A DNA stretch of 64,000 bases from Siphonodentalium dalli. Lineage: Eukaryota > Mollusca > Scaphopoda > Gadilida > Siphonodentaliidae. The notes below the pieces were generated by a model. It made no database searches and was not told the DNA's origin. It saw nothing but the letters and a program-made list of their open reading frames with translations. Positions 1-11,484 of the stretch are shown one piece after another. Where the stretch lies: positions 89,937,980-90,001,979 of the forward strand of contig CP136063.1 of assembly GCA_032622095.1 (NCBI GenBank). Direction: 5' to 3'. Position numbers and translations under genes: made by a program. Positions within the stretch are counted from its first letter, which is position 1. Each line of letters opens with the position of its first letter.

Positions 1-380
1 GTTCTAACAACATCTATGACATATTTTAAAATATTATTTAAATGCTTTAATTCATCACCGTTTGGAACGTCATTGTCTCAGAAGGTGGCCATATAGAGTA
101 AAAGAAAATAGCTGAAATTATAGAAACATTTCTCCGTCTTGCTCTCAGAATGCAACATATTTCAAACTAAGATATAGAGTTATTCCCCTTCCATTGAAAA
201 TAATACACTTGGCAGTACAATCCAGATGAAACTTAAGCACAAACAATACAAACACGTCGTTACCTCAACAAAAACAACATGTTAACAGTTTATTACACTG
301 GATACAATGTTTTGGAGGTTCCACGTTCAAATGGTATATAGTATGGGATATATTTGATATAATGGGGGGTCTGAAAATTA
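1..380. repeat. Dispersed repeat, first copy
   Basis: This stretch aligns by eye, in the same orientation, with 28430-28776. Shared landmarks in order are a 'tgtctcagaag' segment, 'tagagttattcccc' followed by 'attgaaaataatac', 'caaaaacaacatg', 'acaatgttttgga' and 'caaatggtatata'. Spacing is largely kept but many substitutions and small indels separate the copies, so the family is old. No coding content or terminal structure is visible, and the first copy may start outside the window. Confidence 0.7.
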
Positions 381-673
381 AGTGAGCCTTTAACAGACTT
401 TGATGGTATTTGGCATGTACCCACTTCGTAAACTTTGAGTCCCTTTAAGAGTGCCATGGTATGTGGACAACTGGTTGAAACTGGCTGAAAGTATCGAAAA
501 ATTTAATGAAATATCACAAACTGCATCAAAGATTTATATAACAGTCATAAATGAGGACAGGTAGACATAATAGAAGAGTGTGTGGAGAGGCGAGGAGAGA
601 GGCGTAGAAGAGGATGTAGATCAAGAGAGCTAGCGAAATAAAGAGGAAATAGAGAAGGAAGCGAGGAAGGGAG

Positions 674-677
<4 letters not shown>

Positions 678-736
<59 letters not shown>
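678..736. repeat. (GA)n microsatellite
   Basis: An uninterrupted GA dinucleotide tract of nearly 60 bp, flanked by purine-rich sequence from about 580 to 760. The leucine/serine-rich open frame that runs through it on the other strand is a by-product of the repeat. Confidence 0.98.
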
Positions 737-740
<4 letters not shown>

Positions 741-2135
741 AAGATGGAGAGAGTACACGTCCTTTAACTTTGAGATTCTACGTTCATACCATGTACATGT
801 AGAATTAATCTTCGATAGAAATGAAAAATGCGTAATCTGAGGAAAACGCGAGGCCCTCCTTGGACTGAATATCGCAGAAAAATCACAATTCACGCCATTA
901 GACACATTGATCACACTAAGTTATGAAAGATCGAGATCCGATATTGCACCATAGAATCGCCAGAAAAGATATCGAAATGGCTATGTCCAGTCCGTATGGA
1001 GTCCTATAGCTCATTGCAATCATTTAGAGAAATTTGTTCCTTTATGCGTAGATGAATAATATTAGAGAATGGCTGTAATCAAAAGCGAGAGTTAAAGTTC
1101 CCTCTGTGTTAAAGCTTTTGTTAACTCCATATTAATTTCAATAAAACTAGTCACCTTAATAGTGGTATTGAAATAGAAGTGCCCCTTATTAAACTATTGA
1201 CTCAATATTGACATTTCTAATAACTAAGAGTATCACAGCAAGGGTTCCATATCTTAACATTCTTGATTAGCAAATTAATGTGACACTGTATATTTTCGAA
1301 TGGCCGACAACACCCGGACCACGCATGCTGGCATCCGACAAATGACTAGAAGGAACCATCGCAAAAGCATTACGAGGTGGCTTGGTGATCGATTCCGATG
1401 CAACTTTATTTGATCATGAAATAATTACAATGTAAACTGACAATTGCGCAATCTATTTATGGAACATAATTGAGAATGTTCCATACCTATACATACATGT
1501 ACATGTAAATGAGCTAATCACACACTATATACATGACATACCGCTATCAAGACTTTTAGAAATGCCCAACGAAGGTTGAACCTAATTCCTACATAAATAA
1601 TTCCATCACTTTATCAATATATTGAACAGTGTGTTCCAATAAAATATTGTTCCGTTTGTTTCGTGTAATATGAATGATTTGTAATTACAAAATTCATCAC
1701 ATAATAATGTAGCTCTGTCAGAAATATAATTATGTGCCCTTTTGTTCTAATATATAGACTATAATAATTACATGTATTAATAAACATTGACTAGTCAACT
1801 TAGGTACCATGTTACGTTGGGATATTATTAAAAGATATGGTATAAGATATGTTTACAAATACACGACATATTGATATACCTATGGTGTCCTGTTTCCGCC
1901 GCACTTTTTTTTCGTTTCATCGCTTACTTCGTTTGAAAGACAATATCTGAAAAGATGAATCAGTCTACCAGATAATTGCAAATGTGGTTGAATAATATTT
2001 GTTGTTTTATGTTGTTTATGTCCTTCACATGACAAAACAATAGTTCAGTGATTAGCCACCAAAAAAAACCTATTAATTTGAAATGGAAAATGTTTTATTT
2101 ATTTTCTCGCAAACATTCATGATTTCAGAGTGTAG
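737..2135. other. Unannotated AT-rich sequence
   Basis: No reading frame with a recognisable domain, no RNA gene and no clear terminal repeats were seen. It contains several short palindromic 'acatgtacatgt' motifs that recur across the window. Confidence 0.5.
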
Positions 2136-2139
2136 ACTG

Positions 2140-3836
2140 ATGTGCCGTTTACACATAGCCGGCGAGCGATCTAAGCGGCGAACCCGTTAACCGGCGAAAG
2201 TTACTGCATGAGTGTTTACACATCGCCGGCGAAGTTACGCATATTCATGTGTCTCCTTTACTTGTTAATAGTTTTCCTTTTATTTCTCACTAAACTGGAA
2301 TATGATATTGCTGTACACCTGTACATATCTAGCCGCTTCCTGCCAGAGGTATGGTTGGGCAGTATAGTGAAGTGAACAAATTTAGAAATGGATATGCCGA
2401 AATTATTAATATCCAACTCAAACTTTCAGGTATTTCTATTGGTAATTTTAAAGATATTTAAACAACATTATTAAAGGTTTGTTTGCGTTCATAGACAATC
2501 TGTGAAGTGAATGTCGCGCCAAAAGCATGGTCATTGTCAGTTTTGAGATCTTTTCGTCGCATCTACAAATTGGTGTCTAATCATTTTAATTTTATATTAT
2601 ACATTATACAATAAAATATGTTTTTCATTTTATTTGGGCGTTCCCAATGTCCATGTATACAGGGTCGTGCCGTCGTGGCGATGGGGTGGCGATGTGTGTG
2701 TCTCATCCCAACTTTAATCAACATATTCAAAAGCTGGAAATTTCATACTTGACACGACATTAGTTGGAAATTTGACATCACCAATATGTTGAAATTGTTC
2801 TCGTAATTTGATTTTCCGACAATTTATTAGTGGTGATTTTTTAGACCAACATTTGCTTATTTTTTGGCCAAATTATTGGACTGAAATGGCTGGAAATCAG
2901 TTGGAAATGATCCAGCCTTATAAAGGTGTGTCAAGTTTGGAAAATGTCCAACAATTGGAAATCTTAAGGCAAGTCTGGATGCTAGGATTTTGCAATTTTC
3001 AGATTTCAAAATGTTCTCACACCTGGCCATAACCATGGTCGATCGATAATATTATGTCTTAGTCCCGCTCCCGTTGTCAGTTAAACAGCTATCTAATTTA
3101 ACTGAATCAAATCGGGGTTCAAGTTGCTTGACGTCAGACCTCTAAACATGTTACGATTGGACAATGTCCAGGTTTAGACACAGGTTGAGAAATTCCAAAG
3201 ATGAACACTCCCACACCTCCAAATCAGGCCCTCTAGACCCGCCCCTGTGTATATATGTCCACGGCGCAATCAGATTTAGATTATTGAACTAATTGTCCTT
3301 TAAGTTTGAATCCATTGAAACGTGCCATCCCATTTCTTCCATATATATGAACATACATGTACATGAACACACACATTTAATTCCCTCGAACAAATGCATG
3401 TACCATGTACAAGCAGAGTATACGTGTACCATCATCAGTTAGTATTTATAATAATAGCTTATACTCAACGTTCGTGACCACCGACGGACAGCTGATTAGA
3501 GACAATCAAACTGACACACTGACCCATATCCACAGGCAAAAAGCGGACTGGTCTATCAGTGCTAACACAACAATATTGATCGAGTTAATTGTTGAAAGGC
3601 AATCATCCGTGACGCCATGACACCAGCTAAAGATATAACTTAAATACAGAGCGAATTAGAATCTATACGACAACAAGTTGCTTGTATTGAATAATTTAAT
3701 CCAGAAAATTAAAACCGAATAGCTGCATATCCGGGTAGATGTAATTCTTAACCGGCGAAATATAAACACTCTATTGTTATCGCTAACCGGCTAAAGCGAA
3801 TAGGATCTTATCCGGATAATGTATAAACACCCCCTG
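2140..3836. mobile_element. Possible hAT-like element with CCGG-rich ends
   Basis: The left end (2140-2250) and right end (3715-3836) both carry several copies of a short 'ccggcgaa'-type motif next to 'tttacaca' or 'tataaacac'. The right end read in reverse begins CAGGGGGTGTTTATACATTA, the style of a hAT terminus, and the left end is roughly similar to it. Clustered subterminal motifs are typical of hAT elements. I could not find a convincing 8 bp target duplication, and the interior has no transposase frame. The smaller MITE at 2660-3247 would be nested inside. Confidence 0.25.
2660..3247. mobile_element. hAT-like MITE, copy 1
   Basis: This is a copy of the family best seen at 26562-27728. 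The left end starts CAGGGTCGTG, and the right end reads CCCTCTAGACCCGCCCCTG, the inverted form of the family terminus. Internal phrases 'ttggaaatttgacatca', 'caatttattagtgg' and 'gatgctaggattttgcaatt' match the other copies. The flanking 8-mers (catgtata and tgtatata) agree at only five positions, so the target duplication is weak. No transposase is encoded; an autonomous hAT would have to mobilise it. Confidence 0.65.
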
Positions 3837-5100
3837 AGTGTTTTTTTATACCACTTTTTTTTTTACATAACTCAAACATATCTCTCATTTGATGAGAGTA
3901 AACATGTGTTGTTATAATACTATAGCATACCTTGGTTATGAAGATAATGATTTTTTGCTTCAAATTGTTATAGTTAGAGATTGAGGATTTTTGAAAATTC
4001 ACGAATAAGGCGCCTTCTTAATAATGTTGACACCCCTCTTCCAACTCCATCCCTGACTTGGTCGGCACCAGTAGGTAAATTTAAACAGCAACATAAGTTT
4101 CCCCTTTTCATGGACAAAAACATATCTCTCCCCTTGTCCACCCCTTACTGCGACAGCGTCATTATGGAAGTGTTTACCCTGCACCATTATCTTCCTCTTT
4201 AAATTGTACCCTTCTTAGACCCCTTAGTGTCCCTACATGTCGATACCGTTAGTGTGTATAGCGGACATACATGTACAGACATTCGCAATATATATTAGAT
4301 TTGAAGTCAGGTACATGTACATGTATAAGACGTAATATCCTCTTTGTATTTCTCAATCCACGCAAATAATATCAGCTTACCCGCCAAAACTGTCCCCGGT
4401 AACGGAAATTTCACAGTACAACGATTTGCCGTTGGCTTGACTATAACTCATCGCATGGATATCCATGTATATAGAAATATGGGACGGATTTCCGTTAATT
4501 CTTAAATCGCATGTTAAAACAAGATTCCAGATTAAGGTACAGTGGCAATTGTGAACTCACGTAGAACAGTGTGCGTTATGATGGTGTACACGATGAATAA
4601 TGGGTACCAGCAGATGGAAAACCTATTTGTTTTAGGTAGGCAAATTTGGTAAAAACTACAGCATATGACTGACTGCTTCTGATCTGTCTTCAATATTCGG
4701 CGATTAAACGCATCGGGTTACAATTATTTTGTAGGTTCTTGCATTAAAACATTATTTCCATAATACTTCTGACGCTTGATAATTATAGTGGCACTTTTGT
4801 TTTGCTCCTGATGACAGATGACGCCATAATACGCGAAACGCTGCATGGAGCGCCGTGTTCGTTAATACCATCTTATCGCGTTTCCCCACATAATTTCACT
4901 CATTACAACGTGTTCAAAACAGGAAAACACATTTTCAGAATTGACGAGCTAACTGATTTGATTCCTAATTACAATCTAAATGTAATAAGTGTGGCCGTCA
5001 AGCTATAAAGTTATATTAACAGTTAAACCATACCCATAGATTCATTTCATGAAATACATCACTCCATACATCTAGGAGAATTCTTCGACTGACAATGAAT
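3837..5100. other. No recognisable feature
   Basis: Several short open frames cross 3980-4200 and 4800-5010 but none shows a domain, signal peptide or splice context. A 'gtacatgtacatgt' palindrome sits near 4312. Confidence 0.5.
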
Positions 5101-5192
5101 GTTAGAGCAAACAACTGTTTCGACACAAATGAGGTATCAGCTTGTTTGGAAAATAGTATAGCATATGCTCGTAGATGTCAAAATATTATGTA

Positions 5193-5651
5193 ATATGTGA
5201 CCCGCCATATCAAATCCAGTCGTAAGTCGGGATTTTTTTTACCCTGTGCCAATGCATTCTCTTATATATGCGAGTCGACCATATAGGTCGCCTCGCATAT
5301 ATAAGAGAATGCATTGGCCTAACAATTTTTTACAATTTTTTCTTGTATTCTTTAACAATTTTATAATTTCACCCATACAGAGCCCCAGACAAACATGAGC
5401 AGACGACACTCTTCTATATGCTTCTATATATGTGTGGGGCTCCCTGCATGGTAATGGATGTTTTTTATTTTATGTCCTAAAAATTGTAAGAAACATTTAT
5501 TTAAAAAAAATGATAAAAAATTGTTAGGCCAATGCATTCTCTTATATATGCGAGGCGACCTATGGTCGACTCGCATATATAAGAGAATGCATTGGCACAG
5601 GGTAAAAAAAATCCCGACTTACGACTGGATTTGATATGGCGGGTCACATAT
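5193..5651. mobile_element. Foldback MITE whose arms are themselves hairpins
   Basis: The outer arms (about 5193-5331 and 5513-5651) are near-perfect inverted copies beginning ATATGTGACCCGCC. Inside each arm is a second, self-complementary module: 'ccaatgcattctcttata' runs in and back out at 5249-5317 and again at 5529-5595. The only arm difference noticed is a TA insertion at the tip of the first hairpin. The spacer between arms is AT-rich and non-coding. The flanking sequence resembles 45540-45720, where the insert is absent. The target duplication is not resolved. Confidence 0.85.
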
Positions 5652-6074
5652 GTCATATCCTAGTGTATTACCCTTTTCCTCGTTTCTGTCGTTTTCGATC
5701 ATCTCGGCCATTTTGAATGCTTGATACTCATCACGTGATTCCCCACCGTATTCACATCACACATGTATGTCTTATTGAGACAAAATAACGCACGTTTTTG
5801 CTTGGGTGTTATGTCATGTGAACCCAAGTGTAAAATACACGAATGTTATACATCTCGCTGCTACCACATTAAGATAACATCTAGGCATATCATATATAGA
5901 CCAAACCTACAGTTTTTGTTTCCGTACCGAAATGTCGCACTAGTCTGGAAAGAAATAACGAATTTTCACGAGCGCTGCTATTAGATAGTTCTTCCCAGAC
6001 ATGAATGAGATGCTTCACGTGTTCAAGAAAAAACTGTAGGTATTCCCTTTATAACTCAACTTTACAAAGTAAAG
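5652..6074. repeat. Diverged repeat flank plus unannotated sequence
   Basis: Sequence from about 5100 to 5192, continuing at 5652-5740 after the foldback, resembles 45540-45720 ('gcatatgctcgt', 'gtcaaaat', 'tcggccattttg', 'tactcatcac'). The rest to 6074 holds nothing recognised. Confidence 0.5.
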
Positions 6075-7290
6075 TTTGAGCTATTGCCATGGCCCATGGG
6101 GTTGCGTCCGTCATCCGTGCGCCCGTCCGGACGTCCGTGCGTCAACAACTTTCATTGGCACGCCCTACAGGCATCCCTCATCCGATCTTCACCAAACTTC
6201 ATATATATCTTCAGGGTGACTTTAGATGGGAGCTATCGAATTTTTCCGAATTTGGATGAAAAAACATGGCCGCCAGCAGCCATCTTGGATTTCAAATTTG
6301 AATTCATCGGCAAACCCTACAGCCCGTATTTATGGGCGCATCATTTTTTTTATTTTCGAGGCACGATTGTGATCACCTGTAGATGGGAGCGATCGAATTT
6401 GAAGATTTTCGATGAAAACATGGCCGCCGGTATCTTGGATTTTACTCTTTGCATGACTAAATCCTTGGGCGCACCTTACATACCATATCCCTCATCCGAT
6501 GGTTCCCAAACTTCATATGAATAATCGGGATGACCTCTAGATGGGAGCCTCCTATTTTGATCGATATTTGTTTTAAACATGGCCACCAGGAGCCTTATTA
6601 GAATTTACTCTTTGTATGACTAAATACTTCAGCAGACCCAACAGGCCACATCTCTCATCCGATCGTCACCAAACTTCATAATTTATGGATCTTCGGGGTG
6701 ACTTCTAGATGGGAGCATCCTATTTTAACCGTAGTGTGTTTTAAAACATGGCCCCAGGAGCCGTCTTGGATTTTAAAGTTGAATCCATAGGCACACGCCG
6801 CAGCCCGCGTTTATTGGATACTTTACAGGCATGTTTAGAATCACCTCTAAATGGGAGCTATCAAATTTGAACAATTTTTGATGAAAAACATGGCCGCCGG
6901 CAAACATCTTGGATTTTACTCTTTGCATGAATAAATCCTATGGCACACCATACAGACCACATCACTCATCTGATGATCACCAAACATCATATGGAACTTC
7001 GGGATGGAGCCTCCTATTTTGAACGAAATTCATTGAAAAACATGGCCGCTAGCGGCCATCTTGGAATTTACTCTTTGTATGACTAAATCCTTTGGCGCAC
7101 CCTACAGACCACTTCCCTCATTCGATCACCACCAAACTTCATATAGATCTTCGGGATGACTCTTAGATGGGAGCCTCCTATTTAGACCAAAATTCCTTGA
7201 AAAACATCTTGGAATTTCCTCTTAGACTAAATAGTTTGGCGCACCCTATACCGATCATCATAAAACTTCATATGGATCTTCGGGGTGACC
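6075..7290 (+). repeat. Degenerate tandem repeat of roughly 180-250 bp units
   Basis: About six imperfect units follow one another. Each carries the same ordered phrases: 'ccctcatccgatc', 'caccaaacttcatat', 'cttcggggtgac', 'tagatgggagc', 'aaacatggccgcc' and 'catcttgga'. Unit length varies. The block opens with a 'gcgtccgt' GC-rich lead that is also present at about 48940. Open frames crossing it are short and change frame between units, so I do not call a gene. A related shorter block is at 48912-49320. Confidence 0.8.
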
Positions 7291-7504
7291 TCTAGTTTAC
7301 TTTCATTTTTCTTTATCATTCTATTTATTGATCAGAAAAAAATTGCTTCTTCCCAAGTTGAGCTACAGTGTCATTTACACTTTCATTATATGCGCCTTAT
7401 TGAGGCTCAAAGTTTCCAAATTATGCGGCATTTTCACTTTTAATGGTGCAGCAAATTGAACAATACTCGGGAAGAAACAACTGGTTGACAAAAATTTCTA
7501 TAAA

Positions 7505-7774
7505 GCTACAGTAAAATAACAAAAGCTACAGTGAAATAACAAAAGCTACAGTGAAATAACAAAAATACAGTGAAATAACAAAAATACAGTGAAATAACAA
7601 AAATACAGTGAAATAACAAAAATACAGTGAAATAACAAAAATACAGTGAAATAACAAAAATACAGCGAAATAACAAAAATACAGTGAAATAACAAAAATA
7701 CAGTGAAATAACAAAAATACAGCGAAATAACAAAAGGTACAGTGAAATAACAAAAGCTACAGTGAAATAACAAA
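7505..7774 (+). repeat. Minisatellite, 19-20 bp unit
   Basis: About 14 head-to-tail copies of 'tacagtgaaataacaaaaa', with a 20 bp variant ending in 'aaaagc' at both edges. Some units have 'tacagcgaaa' in place of 'tacagtgaaa'. Because the reverse complement lacks stop codons in several frames, three overlapping phenylalanine/leucine/valine-rich open frames arise. They are artefacts of the repeat, not genes. Confidence 0.97.
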
Positions 7775-8965
7775 ATCGTATTCCAATGTGGATTCTAAAA
7801 GATAATATACGATATATATGTAATTTTCTGCCAGTTAGTAGGAAAGAATATACTAGATATATGTACGAACATATATGACGAGTCACCCCTATTTATGGCC
7901 CAATTTATCTCCAAACAAAACCACTAAATTGATATAATATTGCGTTTTTTTCGAAAGTCTTTTAATCTATTTCGCCGTATAATATCCCCGGAAATCTTAC
8001 TACGTGTATATTTGAATTATATCTCAAATGCGATCCTTAATACGAGACAATGTTTCATTGTCAACGATTCTCTTCCAAGCATTGTGAAGTAACACATGAA
8101 CATTAGAAGTACCATTGAAGAAGTCCCATTGCTAGTAGAACCAGTGCCCTCGTGCACTTGGCAATACTTCAGGTAACCTTTTATAGAGAATAGTGTTGGT
8201 ATAACGAGCATTTTAAACTGTATTGTATCACATTGAATATGTCGAAGCAATCCAGTATCACTTCACACCAAGACTTCTATTAGTCTGTTTATTCTTCAAC
8301 ACTCAACATGAAAAGCAGCAATGTCTCAATGAAAATGTTAAACCCGATATGAGAATGAAAGATCGATTTTCTATTAAATTATTTAGTCTCCACAATGATT
8401 TCAATGATACTCAATTATCAAACACATCGGGAATTGTAGTGGCTGCCAGAGGTGCGTATATATTAAATACGACTTTTAATCGCTATAATATTCAAAGTCA
8501 ATTGCGCATGTGGCCACCTGGGTTCCACCGTGACACACTGTACTAGAGAGGTTGCACAACATTGCAATTGCAATTAAAGATTCACTAGTCAGACCGGGCT
8601 CCATTCAGTTTGGCTTTCGTGTGTTCACAATGGTCCATTTTTATAAAATTCTAAATTCATTTTGCGTCCTATTATAAGGATATGGAATTAATGTATATGC
8701 CAGCATCGATGGATTTAAGATTATAGGTCATATACATTACAGAATCGCTAGCGCGTGGCAAAATACGCCAGTTAACCATTTTAAATTGTACTACCACGAA
8801 ATACAATAACATTGAATGCTTACAAAGAATATCTGATATAATCCTAATTTCAATGCCAAAATGCGGTAAAATTCTAAGTCGAAAAAGGGCCGTAACTCAT
8901 GTGAAAATAAGTGGACAGAACCCATATTCGAACTTGGCCTGTATTTTAGCTGGGAAACACATACC
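7775..8965. other. No recognisable feature
   Basis: AT-rich sequence with only short open frames and no domain, RNA gene or terminal repeat that I could identify. Confidence 0.5.
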
Positions 8966-9156
8966 AGCTTTGATTCAGAATATATGTATCTTTTAAATAG
9001 AATGATAAATATACTTTAGTGCTTTCTTCTATGTATATGTTTTTGCTAGCTCACTACATATATGAATGCCATAATTCCCGTCCCTATATAAATAGGACAG
9101 TTGAGAAGATATAATTGTTCAAGTGACTTAATTCGGTCACCATTTGTATAACTCAT

Positions 9157-9331
9157 ATATATATAAGGATTAACTGTCATGTGGACTGTTTTTATGGAGA
9201 TGTAACGGTGAGGTAAGTGGACATAACTTGTGTAAAACCCGAAGGGTTTTACATACAAGTTATGTCCACTTACCTCACCGTTACATCTCCATAAAAATAG
9301 TCCACATGACAGTTAATCCTTATATTTATAT
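9157..9331. mobile_element. Near-perfect hairpin element
   Basis: Left arm 9157-9240 and right arm 9243-9331 are almost exact inverted copies with essentially no loop. The arms start at 'tatatataaggattaactg' and meet around 'aaaacccgaagggtttt'. Differences are limited to a few bases and a small indel, including one near the outer AT-rich ends. It encodes nothing. The size and shape fit a palindromic MITE, and transcription would give a long double-stranded hairpin RNA. Confidence 0.85.
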
Positions 9332-9770
9332 ACATTTAGCGAAAAAGCCACTTTTGTAAATATATTTAAATCGAAAAGTGTATCGTGACAAGATCAGCCC
9401 AAAATACCCAATAGCACCCTTGGCAAAAGTTAATAGGAACAATTTCTCTTCATGTTGAAACCCGATGATGTATTAAGTCAATCCTGCGCGAGTCAAAATG
9501 CGCCCAACGCATTACGCGTTCATCTTTCCAAACCTAATGACGTATCGATCGTGTTATTAGCTTGGTGTTATGAGGCGTTGCGCATTCACCGAGAAATAAC
9601 TGCAACTAGCCACGTGGGCGCCGACCAATCAGAATGCTGGATTTAGTGATGACGACACTTAGTGTGTAAATATATAACTTTGGTGGATATCGGCGACTAA
9701 ACCATTCTAATCAATGTAAGTGCCCGTCCTCTCTCCGTCCATGACCCAAATGACACCAAACGTGTCGTCT

Positions 9771-10024
9771 TTAACCCTTTACCCAACAGAACGGCCCTGT
9801 GCCAATGCATTCTCTTATATATGCGAGGCGACCTATGGTCGACTCGCATATATAAGAGAATGCATTGGCACAGGGCTAACTGTAACTATCACAATGATGT
9901 GGTCAAGGAGCCGCTTCCAATGATATCCATATTTGTATGGTTCTATTGAGACAGACCGAAGATATTTTAGGCTGTTGAAGCTTTATTTGGCTGGTTTTGG
10001 CCGGTTTGTTGGGTAAAGGGTTAA
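9771..10024. mobile_element. TTAA-ended (piggyBac-type) MITE with internal hairpin
   Basis: The element is bounded by TTAA on both sides. Terminal inverted repeats of 26 bp begin TTAACCCTTTACCCAACA and differ at only two positions. TTAA target use and CCCTTT-type ends are hallmarks of piggyBac-superfamily elements. Internally, 9795-9875 is an 81 bp near-perfect hairpin starting CCCTGTGCCAATGCATTC, the same module found at 5249-5317, 5529-5595 and twice at 13071-13270. No transposase is present. Confidence 0.85.
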
Positions 10025-10304
10025 CCCACATTATTTGATTCTTCGTATCATTGGAGAAGAACGTGTATGAATTTGGTGGAAATTAGTGCTAATCATATTT
10101 GTATCAGATTTGGTGCCCCTCTCCTCCCCATTCATGACTCGAACGGCGCCACTTTTGACATATTTAAACCACGTCCATTATAGATTCCTGATATCACTGA
10201 GATAGCGATGATAACACGGCACCAATTTGGCCTTTAACGATGAGATTCCTCGTATCATGAAGAAGAACATGTATCAATTTGGCCAATTTGGAATTGGTAT
10301 TATA

Positions 10305-11484
10305 ATGTGTGCTTCTGGTCGTCCACAAAATTCCGTTTTGTCACAAGATGTTATGAAACGGCTCAAAACAAGAATTCCGAAAACGGAATTGTGTTCGCGC
10401 TCGAAGATTGATTTGAGTATTTTCAAATCTTCCTCGCAAAAGACGAAACTGATGCAAGGATTAAAGTTCGAGAAACTTGAATTCACATCGATTAATCAAT
10501 ACCCCCTTGACGTGTTATGGACAAAGAGTAAGCTGTTTAGTGAACCAAAGCCATATTGCTTCATGCAAACTGTTTCTAAGGGAGATAATCCTGGCGTGTG
10601 TACTACCTCATCCCTGCCACTAATTGATCTGAATCCGACGTCACATACATGTGTTTATTCAACACTCATCTCTATCTGCAGGGAAGCACAAAGACGTACT
10701 TTGGGGGTTCTAATAATAACATTCGATCAGTCATTGTGGATAAAAGCGATGGAAGTTATCAATTCCAAGTCTGGTGAGTTTCCAGATATTTCGATTCGAC
10801 TCGGTTGTTTTCATACACCCATGTCATATTTGGGAACGATTGGTCATCTGATGGACGGTACGGTCGGTACCGGTATAGAAAAAGCAATGCAGACCATCTA
10901 TACTGGATATATACACAATACCAAACGTGCTAAACGGTAAAGCTTACTCCAGGTCACTTCGCTGACAACTGATGATCTTGTCTGTGTTATCCGCTTTGTT
11001 AATTGCTGATAATCTGGAATATAGCATTTCACTTTCATTTGACAGTGCTACAGACAAATCAGTTACATGCACAGCAAATGGAAATTAAAACATGGAACAA
11101 ATTAATACTGAGTCGATTGGCATATGCAACAGTGGCATTCCTGGGCATGTTGATTATCGTACATATAAATACGAGGCGTTGGACATTTGTGCTTCAAGCC
11201 AGCATGTTCAAGAGCAGTGTGTCGACTCAGAGGAACCGACTGAGTCCAATTTGGTCAACGCAATGCTCCATGAAATAAATACTTTATTCGACGGGCTGTT
11301 GAAAAGTGATGAAGAAAGTGCTGCTTCCTCGAAACAGCTCCAATACATTATCTCTGCCCTGGTATCAAAACTGGAAACACCGAAGACTCGTGACGGTGAC
11401 AAATTCGTAAAATTATGGGCCATGTGTATTCGAATGGTAAACATTGTGAAACAATTCATCCGAGCTCAACATTTAGGTGAATAA
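10305..11484 (+). pseudogene. Broken gene of an uncharacterised metazoan family
   Basis: A frame open from 10305 (ATGTGTGC) to 10940 carries 'SLPLIDLNP', 'IITFDQSLWIKA' and 'IRLGCFHTPMSYLGTIGHLM'. I recall this motif order from a large unnamed family that is multicopy in molluscs and cnidarians and possibly transposon-linked; I cannot name its function. Homology then moves by one frame: from about 10927 the new frame reads 'VLNGKAYSRSLR', hits TGA at 10963 and a TAA just before 11092, then stays open to 11484 ('FVKLWAMCIRMVNIVKQFIR', the expected C-terminal signature). One frameshift and two stops make it a pseudogene unless spliced around. Its upstream flank is the dispersed repeat, so the N-terminus is missing. 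Confidence 0.6.

Larger units (their letters stand above)
8966..10290 (+). repeat. Dispersed repeat with two inserted MITEs
   Basis: 8966-9130 aligns with 29636-29800 ('aatatatgtatct', 'gctttcttctatgtat', 'gacagttgagaagatata'). 9700-9770 plus 10025-10290 aligns with 29930-30310 ('catgacccaaa', 'gagaagaac', 'tgaatttggtgga', 'catatttaaaccacgt'). The two insertions at 9157-9331 and 9771-10024 are absent from the other copy, which supports their being later arrivals. No protein is encoded. Confidence 0.7.

Noticed and set aside
7505-7774. Regular repeat array resembling a CRISPR
   Set aside because: Units are directly adjacent with no variable spacers, and this is eukaryotic DNA.
7506-7886. Three overlapping hydrophobic open frames on the - strand, up to 126 codons
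   Set aside because: They are produced by the 19-20 bp minisatellite, which has no stop in several frames; no ATG context or domain.
8017-8546. Open frames on both strands around 8.0-8.5 kb
   Set aside because: No recognisable domain or splice context; lengths are within what chance gives in this composition.
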